From positions 1 through 64,000 of the forward strand of contig NZ_DRFV01000012.1 in assembly GCF_011050365.1 (NCBI RefSeq): a stretch of DNA of 64,000 nucleotides, written 5' to 3'. The stretch is from Pseudohongiella sp. Its GTDB lineage: Bacteria > Pseudomonadota > Gammaproteobacteria > Pseudomonadales > Pseudohongiellaceae. This document shows, piece by piece, positions 1 through 8,572 of the stretch (the first letter of the stretch is position 1; each line of letters opens with the position of its first letter). The notes under the pieces are model-generated. The model was not told the DNA's origin. It did not search any database and saw nothing but the letters and a program-made list of their open reading frames with translations. The translations under genes were made by a program, and so were the position numbers.

Positions 1-9
1 GGCTTTGGT

Positions 10-95
10 CAGTGGATCGGGCGCCAAAGCCTGGGGTGATCGGCTCTCGCGACATGCGCTTCGAGGCGATGCACCCCATGCTCTGGAGCCCTCTG
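10..95. repeat. Long palindromic repeat, copy 1 (5' cluster)
   Basis: The unit runs from a CAGTGGATCGGGC-type left end to a GCCCTCTG right end. Bases 19-38 can pair with 72-91 (17 of 20 positions), closing a core (39-71) that begins ATCGGCTCTCGCGACATGCG and is almost identical in the five copies of this window. Copies 1 and 2 lie 141 bases apart, and the stretch between them repeats the left-end motif. The window starts inside this cluster, so more copies may lie upstream. It sits before ribF, outside any credible gene. Confidence 0.8.
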
Positions 96-150
96 ATGGG
101 TCAGGGGCTGGGCAGTGGGTCGGGCTCTGGTCAGTGGATCGGGCTTTGGT

Positions 151-236
151 CAGTGGATCGGGCGCCAAAGCTTGGGGTGATCGGCTCTCGCGGCATGCGC
201 TTCGAGGCGATACACCCCATGCTTTGGAGCCCTCTG
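151..236. repeat. Long palindromic repeat, copy 2 (5' cluster)
   Basis: Same architecture as the copy at 10-95. The arms at 160-179 (GGGCGCCAAAGCTTGGGGTG) and 213-232 pair at 18 of 20 positions around the conserved core. Compared with copy 1, one arm position has changed from a mismatch to a Watson-Crick pair (GCTCTGG to GCTTTGG opposite CCAAAGC), so pairing rather than sequence appears to be maintained. Confidence 0.82.
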
Positions 237-315
237 GCGGGGCAGCGGCGGGTCGGGGTCTGGCTTGTGTTAGGAACAGTGGCAAGTGGCGGTGGGAAGC
301 TGGGGCCTGACGCGT

Positions 316-321
316 TATAAT
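316..321 (+). promoter_or_regulatory. Possible -10 element of the ribF promoter
   Basis: A perfect TATAAT lies 25 bases before the ribF start. No good -35 hexamer is found 16-18 bases upstream (TGGGAA at the 17-base position), so this is a weak call based on the -10 element alone. Confidence 0.35.
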
Positions 322-346
322 CCGCGTTTTTCGGCAGCTTCCGGCA

Positions 347-1303
347 ATGAAAGTCATCCACAGTACTGAAGGTTTCCTGCAGCAGCATACTGGCTGCGTG
401 GCGACGATCGGCAAATTTGATGGTGTCCATCTGGGGCATCAGCGGATTGTGGGTCAGTTGCTGGAAAAAGCGGCTGCTTATGCTGTGCCCTCCGTGGTGA
501 TTGTTATTGAGCCTCACCCTGAGGAGTTTTTTGCCAGAGATCCCCGTGACTGTCCGCCGCGTCTGAGTGAGGCGGGTGAGAAAATCGAATTGCTGCGTGC
601 CCTGGGCGTTGATTATGTTTACCTGCTGGAGTTCAATCGCGAGCTAAGTCGGCTGAGCCCCGAGTCTTATGTAAACGATGTGCTGGTGGCTGGCCTGAAT
701 GTGCGATGCCTGATTGTGGGCAATGACTTTCGCTTTGGTTATCAGCGTGGCGGCGATTTTCAGTTGCTGTGTCGTTATGGTGAGAAGGCCGGTTTTGATG
801 TGGTGGAAACCGCCAGTTGTGAATCGGATGGTGTGCGTGTCAGCAGCACCTACGTGCGTGAGTGTCTGGCCAAAGCGGACTTCGACCGGGTGGCAGAGGT
901 TCTCGGTCGGCCGTATACAATCTCCGGCACCGTGGTACGGGGGCAGCAATTGGGGCGTGATCTTGGGTTTCCGACCTGTAACCTGGCCCTGAACAGACGC
1001 AATATTCCACTGCACGGTGTATACGCCTGTACCGTGGAGATCATCCTCGGCGAGGGCGAGCGCATGGATGCTGTTGGCGCGGCCAATATTGGTTATCGCC
1101 CCACGGTAAAGGAGGCCGGCAAAGCGCTGCTGGAAGTGCATCTGCTGGAATTTGATCAGGACATCTATGGTGCCAGGGTATCGGTGACGTTCCGGCACCG
1201 GGTCAGGCCGGAACAAAAGTTTGAGTCGCTCGAAGCGCTCAAATCCCGTATTGCGCTGGATGTGGAGGAGGTTAAACAATACTTCTCACGCTTCAGGCAG
1301 TAA
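347..1303 (+). CDS. ribF: Bifunctional riboflavin kinase / FAD synthetase RibF
   Basis: Converts riboflavin to FMN and then FMN to FAD in the cytoplasm. The 318-residue length is normal for the family. The N-terminal nucleotidyltransferase-like FAD synthetase domain carries the IGKFDGVHLGHQRI motif at about residues 21-35. The C-terminal riboflavin kinase domain starts near residue 185 and contains the GFPTCNL motif. It is the first gene of the ribF-ileS-fkpB-ispH block, as in many gammaproteobacteria. The 139-base gap before ileS could hold a second promoter, but I see no convincing one. The flavin product is relevant to the NirB and flavoprotein genes further along. Confidence 0.97.
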   Translation: MKVIHSTEGFLQQHTGCVATIGKFDGVHLGHQRIVGQLLEKAAAYAVPSVVIVIEPHPEEFFARDPRDCPPRLSEAGEKIELLRALGVDYVYLLEFNRELSRLSPESYVNDVLVAGLNVRCLIVGNDFRFGYQRGGDFQLLCRYGEKAGFDVVETASCESDGVRVSSTYVRECLAKADFDRVAEVLGRPYTISGTVVRGQQLGRDLGFPTCNLALNRRNIPLHGVYACTVEIILGEGERMDAVGAANIGYRPTVKEAGKALLEVHLLEFDQDIYGARVSVTFRHRVRPEQKFESLEALKSRIALDVEEVKQYFSRFRQ

Positions 1304-1442
1304 TAAGCCGGGGCGGCAATCAATGAGCGCAATGGCGGGCTCCGGCAGTTGCAACAAAGACTACAGTTGCGTTCAGACAACACAATAGCGGACGCTAAAA
1401 TTGACGAATGACAGGAACAACCTGTTCCATGAGTGAGACGAG

Positions 1443-4280
1443 ATGACTGACTACAAACAGACTCTGAATTTGCCCTTTACCGACTTCCCCATGAAAGCCA
1501 GTCTGGCTCAGCGGGAACCCGGTATGCTGGCCCGCTGGCAAGACATGGACCTGTATCGTCGGATTCGCGAAAGCAGCGCCGGTCGCCCGTCGTTCATTCT
1601 GCATGATGGTCCGCCCTACGCCAACGGTGATCTGCATTTGGGTCACTCAGTCAACAAAACCCTGAAAGACATCATCGTCAAGTCGCGGACGTTGGCCGGT
1701 TTTGATGCGCCGTATGTGCCCGGCTGGGACTGTCATGGTTTGCCCATCGAACACAATGTGGAAAAGAAAAAAGGCAAGGCGGGGCAAAAGATCAGTCACG
1801 CTGAATTTCGTCAGGCCTGTCGTGACTACGCGGCGAAGCAGGTGGAAAATCAGAAGCAGGATTTTGTTCGCCTCGGTGTTTTTGGCGACTGGGACAATCC
1901 CTATCTGACCATGAACTTTGATACCGAGGCCAATATCGTTCGAGCACTCGGGCGCATTGCAGGCAATGGCCATCTGGTGAAAGGGTTCAAACCGGTCTAC
2001 TGGAGTGTCGTCGGTGCCTCGGCACTGGCCGAAGCGGAAGTTGAGTATCAGGACAAAACCTCGTTTGCCATTGATGTCCGTTTCGCGGTGCTGGAGCCAG
2101 CGTCATGGTTGACCGCGTTTGCCGTGAATGAAGAGACAGCGGCCGGTCACAACATCTCCCTTGTTATCTGGACTACAACGCCCTGGACATTGCCTTCAAA
2201 CCAGGCGGTTTGCCTGAACGAAAACCTGGAATATGCCCTGTTGCGCTGCACGGTTGACGTTGCGATAGGTGCAGAGTTGCTGATCATTGCCGCCGATATG
2301 CAGGACGAAGTCATGGCGCGTTATGGCTGCGACAATGTCGAGCGTCTGGGTATTGCCAAGGGTGCAGTGCTTGAAGGCCAGCGCCTGCAGCATCCCTTTG
2401 TCAATCGTCAGGTACCGGTATTGATGGGCGATCACGTCACCACTGACGCGGGTACCGGTGCTGTGCACACGGCGCCGGATCACGGCATGGAAGATTTCAT
2501 CGCCGGCCAGACCTATGGGTTGGGTACGCTGAATCTGGTCGATGAAAACGGCGTATTCGTCGAAGCGGCCGGCGAGCTGGCTGGTGTGCATGTATACAAG
2601 GCAGATGAGCAGATACTGGACATACTGCGACGCGAAAACGCCCTGGTCGCGATGGAGAAAATCCGTCACAGCTATCCGCATTGTTGGCGCACCAAAACAC
2701 CATTGATCTACCGTGCCACGCCGCAGTGGTTTATCAGCATGACCGAGAAAGGCCTGCTGGATGCATCGCTTGCCGCCGTCAAGGGTGTGAAGTGGGTGCC
2801 GGAATGGGGGCAGGCGCGTATCGAGTTGATGTTAAAAGGCAGTCCGGACTGGTGTGTGTCGCGTCAGCGTACCTGGGGTGTGCCCATCACGTTGTTTGTG
2901 CACAAGACAACGGGCGAGCTGCATCCGGACACGGCTGGTCTTATCGAACAGGTTGCACAGCGCATCGAGAAAAAAGGCATTGATGCCTGGTTTGAGGCCA
3001 GTGCTGAAGATCTGCTCGGTGATGATGCCCGTCACTACAATAAAGTAACCGACACCCTGGACGTCTGGTTCGATTCTGGTGTTACGCATTTCTCTGTCTT
3101 GCAACAGCGTGAGGGTCTGGGCTATCCGGCTGACCTTTACCTGGAAGGCTCTGATCAGCATCGCGGCTGGTTTCAGTCCTCATTAAAAACAGCAATTGCC
3201 ATGAATGGCACAGCGCCGTACAAGCAGGTGCTGACACATGGATTCACCGTCGATGCTGACGGTCGCAAAATGTCGAAATCCATCGGTAACACGATTTCCC
3301 CGCAGGAAGTATTCAAGGAGTACGGTGCCGATATTCTGCGTTTGTGGGTAGCGGCGACTGACTATCGTGGTGAGATGGCGGTGTCGCCGGAGATCCTGAA
3401 ACGTGTCGCTGATGCTTACCGCCGTATCCGCAATACTGCGCGCTTCCTGTTGTCCAACCTGAACGGATTCGATCCGGTTACTGATGCCGTCGCGCCAGAG
3501 AATATGCTGGCGCTGGATTACTGGATCACACGTCAGGCGCAACAACTGCGTGAGCAGGTGAAGCAGGATTATGAGAACTATCAGTTCCTGAATGTATACC
3601 AGAAAGTTCATAATTTCTGTGTTATCGAATTGGGCAGTTTTTATCTGGATATCATCAAGGACCGGCAGTATACCGCCAAGTCTGACGGACTGGCGCGCCG
3701 TTCAACGCAAACCGCGATGTATCACATCACGGAAGTGCTGGTGCGGCTGATTGCGCCGATCCTGAGTTTTACCGCCGATGAGATCTGGCAATTCGTGCCC
3801 GGTGAGCGCAGCGATTCGGTGTTCCTGGCGCAATTTGACGAAGGCCTGCCAGTGTTGCCGGTGCGTAATGATTTTAGCGATGCATTCTGGCGCGAGCTGA
3901 TCGAGGTCAAAACTGCGGTCAACAAGGAGCTGGAGAAGCAACGCGCGGAGAAGAAGGTGGGTGCCGCTCTGTCCGCCGAGGTAACGCTGTATTGTGACGA
4001 CGCATTGTTGAAGCGCCTGTCGGCGCTGCAGGATGAGCTGCGCTTCGTCCTGATTGTGTCTGCGGCAAGCTTGCGGCCTATCGCTGACAGCAATGACGCC
4101 GAAACGGTGGCGACTGAACTGGTCGGGTTGCGTTTGCAGGTAACGCCGTCTGCACACGAGAAGTGTGTACGATGCTGGCACCACCGACCGGATGTGGGCA
4201 CCCATGCATCGCACCCTGAATTGTGCGGTCGCTGTGTGGACAATATCAGTGGCGATGGTGAGCAGCGACATTATGCATGA
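1443..4280 (+). CDS. ileS: Isoleucyl-tRNA synthetase
   Basis: Charges tRNA-Ile with isoleucine and edits misactivated valine. The 945 residues match the bacterial class Ia enzyme. The HIGH-type signature HLGH is at about residues 65-68 and KMSKS at 609-613. The CP1 editing domain lies between them ([11 protein letters not shown] motif). The C-terminus has a zinc-finger-like set of cysteines (CVRCWHHR...CGRC), typical of IleS type 1. Its stop codon overlaps the start of fkpB (ATGCATGA), so the two are probably translationally coupled. In most relatives lspA sits at exactly this junction, but it is absent here. Confidence 0.98.
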   Translation: MTDYKQTLNLPFTDFPMKASLAQREPGMLARWQDMDLYRRIRESSAGRPSFILHDGPPYANGDLHLGHSVNKTLKDIIVKSRTLAGFDAPYVPGWDCHGLPIEHNVEKKKGKAGQKISHAEFRQACRDYAAKQVENQKQDFVRLGVFGDWDNPYLTMNFDTEANIVRALGRIAGNGHLVKGFKPVYWSVVGASALAEAEVEYQDKTSFAIDVRFAVLEPASWLTAFAVNEETAAGHNISLVIWTTTPWTLPSNQAVCLNENLEYALLRCTVDVAIGAELLIIAADMQDEVMARYGCDNVERLGIAKGAVLEGQRLQHPFVNRQVPVLMGDHVTTDAGTGAVHTAPDHGMEDFIAGQTYGLGTLNLVDENGVFVEAAGELAGVHVYKADEQILDILRRENALVAMEKIRHSYPHCWRTKTPLIYRATPQWFISMTEKGLLDASLAAVKGVKWVPEWGQARIELMLKGSPDWCVSRQRTWGVPITLFVHKTTGELHPDTAGLIEQVAQRIEKKGIDAWFEASAEDLLGDDARHYNKVTDTLDVWFDSGVTHFSVLQQREGLGYPADLYLEGSDQHRGWFQSSLKTAIAMNGTAPYKQVLTHGFTVDADGRKMSKSIGNTISPQEVFKEYGADILRLWVAATDYRGEMAVSPEILKRVADAYRRIRNTARFLLSNLNGFDPVTDAVAPENMLALDYWITRQAQQLREQVKQDYENYQFLNVYQKVHNFCVIELGSFYLDIIKDRQYTAKSDGLARRSTQTAMYHITEVLVRLIAPILSFTADEIWQFVPGERSDSVFLAQFDEGLPVLPVRNDFSDAFWRELIEVKTAVNKELEKQRAEKKVGAALSAEVTLYCDDALLKRLSALQDELRFVLIVSAASLRPIADSNDAETVATELVGLRLQVTPSAHEKCVRCWHHRPDVGTHASHPELCGRCVDNISGDGEQRHYA

Positions 4281-4791
4281 TTCGGATAATGACACCGCCG
4301 CACCGGGCAAGTCTGACGCTGTGGTCTGTGAGGGTGCTCGCGTTACCCTGCATTTTTCGCTGGCATTGCCCGACGGCACCGAGATAGACAGTAACTACGG
4401 CAAGGCACCGGCGACTTTCAGGGTCGGTGACGGTAATCTGCTGCCGGGCTTTGAAGCGGCCTTGATGGGTGCGGGGCAGGGTGCATCGGTGTCAGTGGTG
4501 CTGCCGCCGGACCAGGCGTTCGGGGCGGTCAATGCGGAGAATGTGCAGTCCTTCCCCCGCCAACGTTTCGCCGGGCTGCTGGCCAATACCACGGATCCGG
4601 TAGAGGAAGGCACTGTGGTATCCTTCGCCGATGCCGGTGGCAATGAGATACCCGGTGTGCTCCGGCAAATCGGCGAATTGCATGTGGTGATAGACTTTAA
4701 TCACCCGTTGGCCGGACGCGAAATTCTGTTTACCGCAGATATCCTGTCGGTCATTGCGCCTGGCACCGACGCCGTCAAAATTCAGCTTTAA
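4273..4791 (+). CDS. fkpB: FKBP-type peptidyl-prolyl cis-trans isomerase (FkpB/SlpA-like)
   Basis: A cytoplasmic FKBP with predicted prolyl isomerase/chaperone activity. From residue 20 onward it shows the SlpA-type pattern: [17 protein letters not shown], then the flap and insert region with [13 protein letters not shown], and the ending [16 protein letters not shown]. The start at 4273 gives 172 residues, overlaps the ileS stop and has a GGTGAG-like ribosome binding site. Upstream in-frame ATGs at 4165 and 4255 would extend far into ileS and lack such a site. The family is about 150-170 residues, so length is normal. It lies directly before ispH, a conserved pairing. Confidence 0.93.
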   Translation: MHDSDNDTAAPGKSDAVVCEGARVTLHFSLALPDGTEIDSNYGKAPATFRVGDGNLLPGFEAALMGAGQGASVSVVLPPDQAFGAVNAENVQSFPRQRFAGLLANTTDPVEEGTVVSFADAGGNEIPGVLRQIGELHVVIDFNHPLAGREILFTADILSVIAPGTDAVKIQL

Positions 4792-4844
4792 GACCGGGCA
4801 GTGCCGTGTCGTCGTAGCGGCGATCCGGACTTCAGGAGACAAAC

Positions 4845-5840
4845 ATGAGTGCAGTGCAATTGTTTGATGTCGAGGTTTCGCCTGATGCGGAAATCAGGCT
4901 GGCGAACCCGCGCGGATTCTGCGCCGGTGTGGATCGGGCGATTGATATCGTGAACCGGGCACTGGATGTTTATGGCGCGCCCATCTACGTGCGTCATGAA
5001 GTGGTGCACAATAAGTTTGTCGTGGATACCTTGCGCCAGCGCGGCGCAATATTTGTCGACGAGCTGGATGATGTGCCGATAGAGGATAGCCTGGGTCGGC
5101 AGCCAATCGTCATATTCAGCGCTCATGGCGTCTCTCAGCAGGTTCAGGAGGAAGCCGCTGCACGCGGATTTCAGGTATTTGATGCCACCTGTCCGCTGGT
5201 GACAAAAGTTCATCTTGAAGTCATGCGTTTTAGCGCTGAAGGCCGTGAGTGTGTGTTGATCGGCCATGCCCGTCATCCGGAAGTGGAAGGCACCATGGGG
5301 CAGTACAATAGCAACAAGGGTGGCAGTATCTATTTGGTAGAATCGGTTGCAGATGTTCAGAAACTCGAGGTTCATGATCCGGCACGGCTGGCTTATGTGA
5401 CACAGACAACCTTGTCGATGGATGATACTGCCAAGGTCATTGACGCGTTGCGCGACCGCTTTCCGCACATCGAGGGGCCACGTAAAAAGGACATTTGTTA
5501 CGCCACCCAGAATCGGCAGGATGCGGTCAAGCAATTGGCGTTGGAGTCGGATTTGTTATTGGTTGTGGGTTCGCCGAACAGTTCGAATTCCAATCGTTTG
5601 TGTGAGCTGGCGGAGCGTATGGGCTGTGAGGCCTATCTGATCGACCGGGTGGATGATCTGAAACCTGAGTGGTTTGTGGGCAAGAAGCGGTTCGGGGTGA
5701 CGGCGGGGGCGTCGGCGCCGGAAATTCTGGTGCAGCAGGTGGTTGATCGGTTGCGGGAGATTTCGGGGCAGGCGCCGTTGGAGGTGCCCGGGGTTGAGGA
5801 GAATATTGTGTTCCGGATGCCGAGGGAGCTTGCGCGGTAA
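4845..5840 (+). CDS. ispH: 4-hydroxy-3-methylbut-2-enyl diphosphate reductase IspH
   Basis: Last enzyme of the MEP isoprenoid pathway; reduces HMBPP to IPP and DMAPP with a [4Fe-4S] cluster. The three cluster cysteines are visible at residues 26 (NPRGFCAGV), 116 (DATCPLV) and 218 (ICYATQNRQ). The substrate-binding SPNSSNS motif follows, along with the TAGASAP motif. Length 331 is slightly longer than the usual 310-320 because of about 16 extra N-terminal residues; the start has a good AGGAGA site. It ends the operon and is followed by three palindromic repeats rather than a simple T-tailed terminator. Confidence 0.97.
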   Translation: MSAVQLFDVEVSPDAEIRLANPRGFCAGVDRAIDIVNRALDVYGAPIYVRHEVVHNKFVVDTLRQRGAIFVDELDDVPIEDSLGRQPIVIFSAHGVSQQVQEEAAARGFQVFDATCPLVTKVHLEVMRFSAEGRECVLIGHARHPEVEGTMGQYNSNKGGSIYLVESVADVQKLEVHDPARLAYVTQTTLSMDDTAKVIDALRDRFPHIEGPRKKDICYATQNRQDAVKQLALESDLLLVVGSPNSSNSNRLCELAERMGCEAYLIDRVDDLKPEWFVGKKRFGVTAGASAPEILVQQVVDRLREISGQAPLEVPGVEENIVFRMPRELAR

Positions 5841-5854
5841 ATCCCTTGCAGAAT

Positions 5855-5940
5855 CAGTGGATCGGGCATCATCGCACAGGGTGATCGGCTCTCGCGGCAT
5901 GCGCTTCGAGGCGATACGCCCTGCACACTGATGCCCTCTG
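5855..5940. repeat. Long palindromic repeat, copy 3 (second cluster)
   Basis: Begins 15 bases after the ispH stop. The arms at 5864-5883 and 5917-5936 pair at 15 of 20 positions plus one G-T, with a perfect basal 8-bp GGGCATCA/TGATGCCC. The core is the same as in the 5' cluster, but the arm sequences are different. Copies 3, 4 and 5 are spaced exactly 122 bases apart at the core. Confidence 0.82.
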
Positions 5941-5978
5941 CGAGGGTGATGCTTGAGTGGGTCAGGCGTCAGCTGGTG

Positions 5979-6062
5979 GTGGATCGGACGTCATCGCACA
6001 GGCCGATCGGCTCTCGCGACACGCGCTTCGAGGCGATACGCCCTACACACTGACGTCCTCTG
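5979..6062. repeat. Long palindromic repeat, copy 4 (second cluster)
   Basis: The arms at 5986-6005 and 6039-6058 include a perfect basal 8-bp stem, GGACGTCA/TGACGTCC. Relative to copy 3, two base pairs of this stem have changed on both sides (G-C to A-T and A-T to G-C), which is direct compensatory covariation. The core differs from copy 3 at only a few positions. Confidence 0.82.
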
Positions 6063-6100
6063 CGAGGGTGATGCTAGAGTGGATCGGGTGTCAGCTGGCT

Positions 6101-6184
6101 TTGGATCCGAGGTCATCGCACAGGGTGATCGGCTCTCGCGACATGCGCTTCGAGGCGATACACCCTCCACACTGGCACCCTCTG
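6101..6184. repeat. Long palindromic repeat, copy 5 (second cluster)
   Basis: The core at about 6125-6162 is intact, and the inner stem GGGTG-ATCG / CGATACACCC is present. The basal arms pair poorly, so this copy looks partly decayed. It ends 25 bases before the stop codon of the convergent gene at 6210-7196. Confidence 0.75.
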
Positions 6185-6209
6185 CCGGCTTTAGTGTTTG
6201 ATTCCTTTC

Positions 6210-7196
6210 TTAATTGTTCTGTGCGTCGCGTTCTGCGGCACGGGCTCCGGATAAGATGCCCATCAATGCGTAGTTGCCTTCGTGGCAGGCGTACTCGTAG
6301 ATGGGGCCGTCGCTGGCGGTGTAGTTGATGACCGCGGTCCAGGGGCGTTCCCAGGTGGTGGGGTCTTCGACGGTGAATTGATATTCCAATACGTCGTCGG
6401 CGGTGCGGGTGTAGCGTTCGGTGAACAGGCGGTTGGCGCCGGCGCCGCGAAACGTGCTGTCATCGGAAAAGTTTCTGGTTTGCACAACAAGCGTGTCACC
6501 ATCCCACCAGCCGCGGGAATCGCCGTGCCACAGTTCGATGCGCTCATCAGCGTGGGGTTTGTCACTCAGCGGTACTATTCTGACGTCGTGAATCATTTCC
6601 TGAATGATGGCGACGGAGTTCTCGCTTTGCACGATCTGGTAGTAGCTGTTGTAGCCGGCCATGATGTAGGGCATACCCCAGGTGATGCAGCGTTCCTGCA
6701 GCGGGCGGCCGAGGTAGGAGTCAGTGGCGCCAGGGCGGTCGGCGGCGCGAGCCTGCATGCGGGCGCGGCCTTCTTCGGTCATGGGCGGAATGCGGCCGTT
6801 GGGCGGGTCGACAATCAGTGAGGTGCGGTTTTCCAGGTTGCGGTCAACCATCCAGGCGGCGTCGTAGTTGCCCGTGGCGGGGTCGTAGGATTCGACTTCG
6901 CCCGATACCACAGCATTGAGAAATCCGTCACCGAATAGCGCATCGCCGCCGCTGGCTGCGATTTCTTCAGCTTGCGCACGCAGGTTGGCGAATTCTTCTG
7001 CGGTCAGTTCGGGGCGGTCGCCAAAAAATTCCGGACGCTCCAGTGGCGTGCTGCTGTTGTTGGCCCAGACGCCTTGCAGGTTGGGGTGACCGTTGATGGT
7101 GCGAGGGACCTGCCAGTCGGAGTCCTGAGCGAAACTGTAGAAACTGCTGGCGCATAGCAGCACTAACAGGGCCGGTTGCTGCAACGATGGTTTCAT
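6210..7196 (-). CDS. Secreted protein of unknown function, PDLQGVW-type family, member A
   Basis: I recognise the family pattern but not a function. A signal peptide (about residues 1-24, ending SFAQ) is followed by PRTINGHPNLQGVWANNSSTP, the N-terminal hallmark shared with three other genes in this window. Also shared are the ERC motif, a Q-x-V-x-E block, GDSRGWWDGDTLVV and the C-terminal YEYACHEGNYA. The mature protein has exactly two cysteines (ERC and YAC), suggesting a disulfide in the periplasm. Length 328. The start at 7196 fits a GGAG site; the longer reading frame would run into the upstream gene. It lies 22 bases after member B and is probably co-transcribed with it. Confidence 0.85.
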   Translation of the reverse strand: MKPSLQQPALLVLLCASSFYSFAQDSDWQVPRTINGHPNLQGVWANNSSTPLERPEFFGDRPELTAEEFANLRAQAEEIAASGGDALFGDGFLNAVVSGEVESYDPATGNYDAAWMVDRNLENRTSLIVDPPNGRIPPMTEEGRARMQARAADRPGATDSYLGRPLQERCITWGMPYIMAGYNSYYQIVQSENSVAIIQEMIHDVRIVPLSDKPHADERIELWHGDSRGWWDGDTLVVQTRNFSDDSTFRGAGANRLFTERYTRTADDVLEYQFTVEDPTTWERPWTAVINYTASDGPIYEYACHEGNYALMGILSGARAAERDAQNN

Positions 7197-7218
7197 GATG
7201 ATGTACTCCACGTCCGAA

Positions 7219-8088
7219 TTATTGGGTGACCGGTTCCTGAATGGTGAAGGGCATGCCGCGGGGCGGCTCCCGGTCTGGTGGCGCATCCTTGTTCAGGTAG
7301 CCGTAAATCAGTTCTTCAGCAAATTCCACACATTTGAACTCCAGTAACTGTGCGTTTTCTTCCATGCGCCGGTACAGCGGCAGACTCAGTGTCCAGGGGC
7401 GGGTGAAGGTCTCGGGATCGCGGATTTCAGCTTCATACATGATCAGGTTGGGATTCTCCAGCGTGTAGCGCTCGATGACTTCGAGCTGATCGCTGTGGTG
7501 GTTGCCGGCGCGATCAAACCAGGTGTAGGGCATGAAATCGGTGACGCGTATCACCAGCGTATCGCCTTCCCAGTGGCCACGTGAATGACCCATCCAGGCT
7601 GGTACCGGGCCGTCGAAATCCGGTTGATCCATATACACAATACGCATGGCGCTGGCGAATTCGTAGGCCATGACGGTGTGTTCGGGAGATTGCACAATCT
7701 GGAACGGGTAGGGCATATAGTTGGCGCGGGGCACGCCGGGCATGTAGCATTTGCCCACCGGGTCGAGCGCAGCCCAGTCTCCGGCATTCCGGTTTCGGGT
7801 TTCGAGCGCTTCGGGGGTATAGGGTATCGGACCCTCTTTGACGACGCCCAGCGTGGCGGGGATGGCGCCGTTGGCGCCCATGCGGTAATCGGGGCCGGCC
7901 TTTGCGGCACCGGGTTCGAGGTTCCAGTAAGTGCTGCCCAGCGCCTGCCACAGGCCATTCATATCCGGTTTGCCGTCGGCTGTCCGAGGAATGTCCCCGC
8001 CCTGTGCGTTGGCCGTTGAGCCGGTGCCTCCCAGGCTTACTGCAAACACCGCAGCCAGTAATGACGCTGCCATGAAGTCTTTCGACAT
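7219..8088 (-). CDS. Secreted protein of unknown function, PDLQGVW-type family, divergent member B
   Basis: A 289-residue exported protein with a signal peptide ending TANAQ at about residue 29. The mature start IPRTADGKPDMNGLWQ and the central MGHSRGHWEGDTLVI block place it in the same family as the genes at 6210, 21495 and 29252. It diverges at the C-terminus: YACHEGNY is replaced by EFKCVEFAEE, which keeps the cysteine but not the HEGNY. It again has two cysteines in the mature part. The start has a good GGGAG site. It is the first gene of a two-gene operon with member A. Function unknown. Confidence 0.83.
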   Translation of the reverse strand: MSKDFMAASLLAAVFAVSLGGTGSTANAQGGDIPRTADGKPDMNGLWQALGSTYWNLEPGAAKAGPDYRMGANGAIPATLGVVKEGPIPYTPEALETRNRNAGDWAALDPVGKCYMPGVPRANYMPYPFQIVQSPEHTVMAYEFASAMRIVYMDQPDFDGPVPAWMGHSRGHWEGDTLVIRVTDFMPYTWFDRAGNHHSDQLEVIERYTLENPNLIMYEAEIRDPETFTRPWTLSLPLYRRMEENAQLLEFKCVEFAEELIYGYLNKDAPPDREPPRGMPFTIQEPVTQ

Positions 8089-8163
8089 GCTTGTTCTCCC
8101 GCGTGTTCTTCTTTATTGTATCGGGGTGCTTGTTTTGCCCAACTATCCCACAGAGAAGTAAAC

Positions 8164-8529
8164 ATGTCTACGCTGGTTGCTGTGTACGGAACCCTCAAAC
8201 GAGGGCTCAGCAATAACCATTATTTGCAGGCAGCGACGTACCTGGGCAGCGATACCCTGCACACGATTTCGCTGTACGATCTGGGCCCCTATCCGGGTGC
8301 CAAAGCCGAACCGTCATCCGGTGTCGAGGTGGAGGTGTTTTCGGTGACGGCACAACAGTTGCAGGCGCTTGACGTACTGGAAGAGTATGAGCCCGAGGCC
8401 CCGGCCCGTGGCCTGTATGATCGACGCCTGTTTAACACCCGCCATGGGGCCGCCTGGGTGTATCTCTATAATCCGCCGGTGCCTGGATTGGTGCCGATAC
8501 TGGCAGGTGGCTGGCAGCCCCTGGGCTGA
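8164..8529 (+). CDS. Gamma-glutamylcyclotransferase-like (AIG2/YtfP-type) protein
   Basis: A small 121-residue cytoplasmic protein of the GGCT-like fold. The N-terminal VAVYGTLKRGLSNNHYL contains the family's YGTLKRG anion-binding loop. LDVLEEYEP near residue 75 supplies the acidic residue that acts as general acid/base in characterised members. Family enzymes release 5-oxoproline from gamma-glutamyl amino acids or amines; the substrate here cannot be read from sequence. The start at 8164 follows an AGAGAAG site; an earlier in-frame ATG at 8116 has no such site. It precedes the dipeptidase gene, so both may take part in peptide turnover, but that is inference. Confidence 0.82.
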   Translation: MSTLVAVYGTLKRGLSNNHYLQAATYLGSDTLHTISLYDLGPYPGAKAEPSSGVEVEVFSVTAQQLQALDVLEEYEPEAPARGLYDRRLFNTRHGAAWVYLYNPPVPGLVPILAGGWQPLG

Positions 8530-8572
8530 TAGAAAAAACGATTTCCCGATTCATTTTCCGGAGGTAATACTT

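Noticed and set aside
5-320. Two overlapping open frames of about 100 residues with internal repeats at the window start
   Set aside because: They are translations of the tandem palindromic repeat in two frames, with no ribosome site and no protein-like pattern. Similar frames occur in the second cluster.
4165-4272. Longer fkpB start at 4165 or 4255
   Set aside because: It would overlap ileS by over 25 bases without a ribosome site, and the extra residues match no FKBP.
5953-6328. Open frames running through the second repeat cluster toward 6328
   Set aside because: Same cause: the repeat unit is free of stops in several frames. They run into the convergent gene at 6210.
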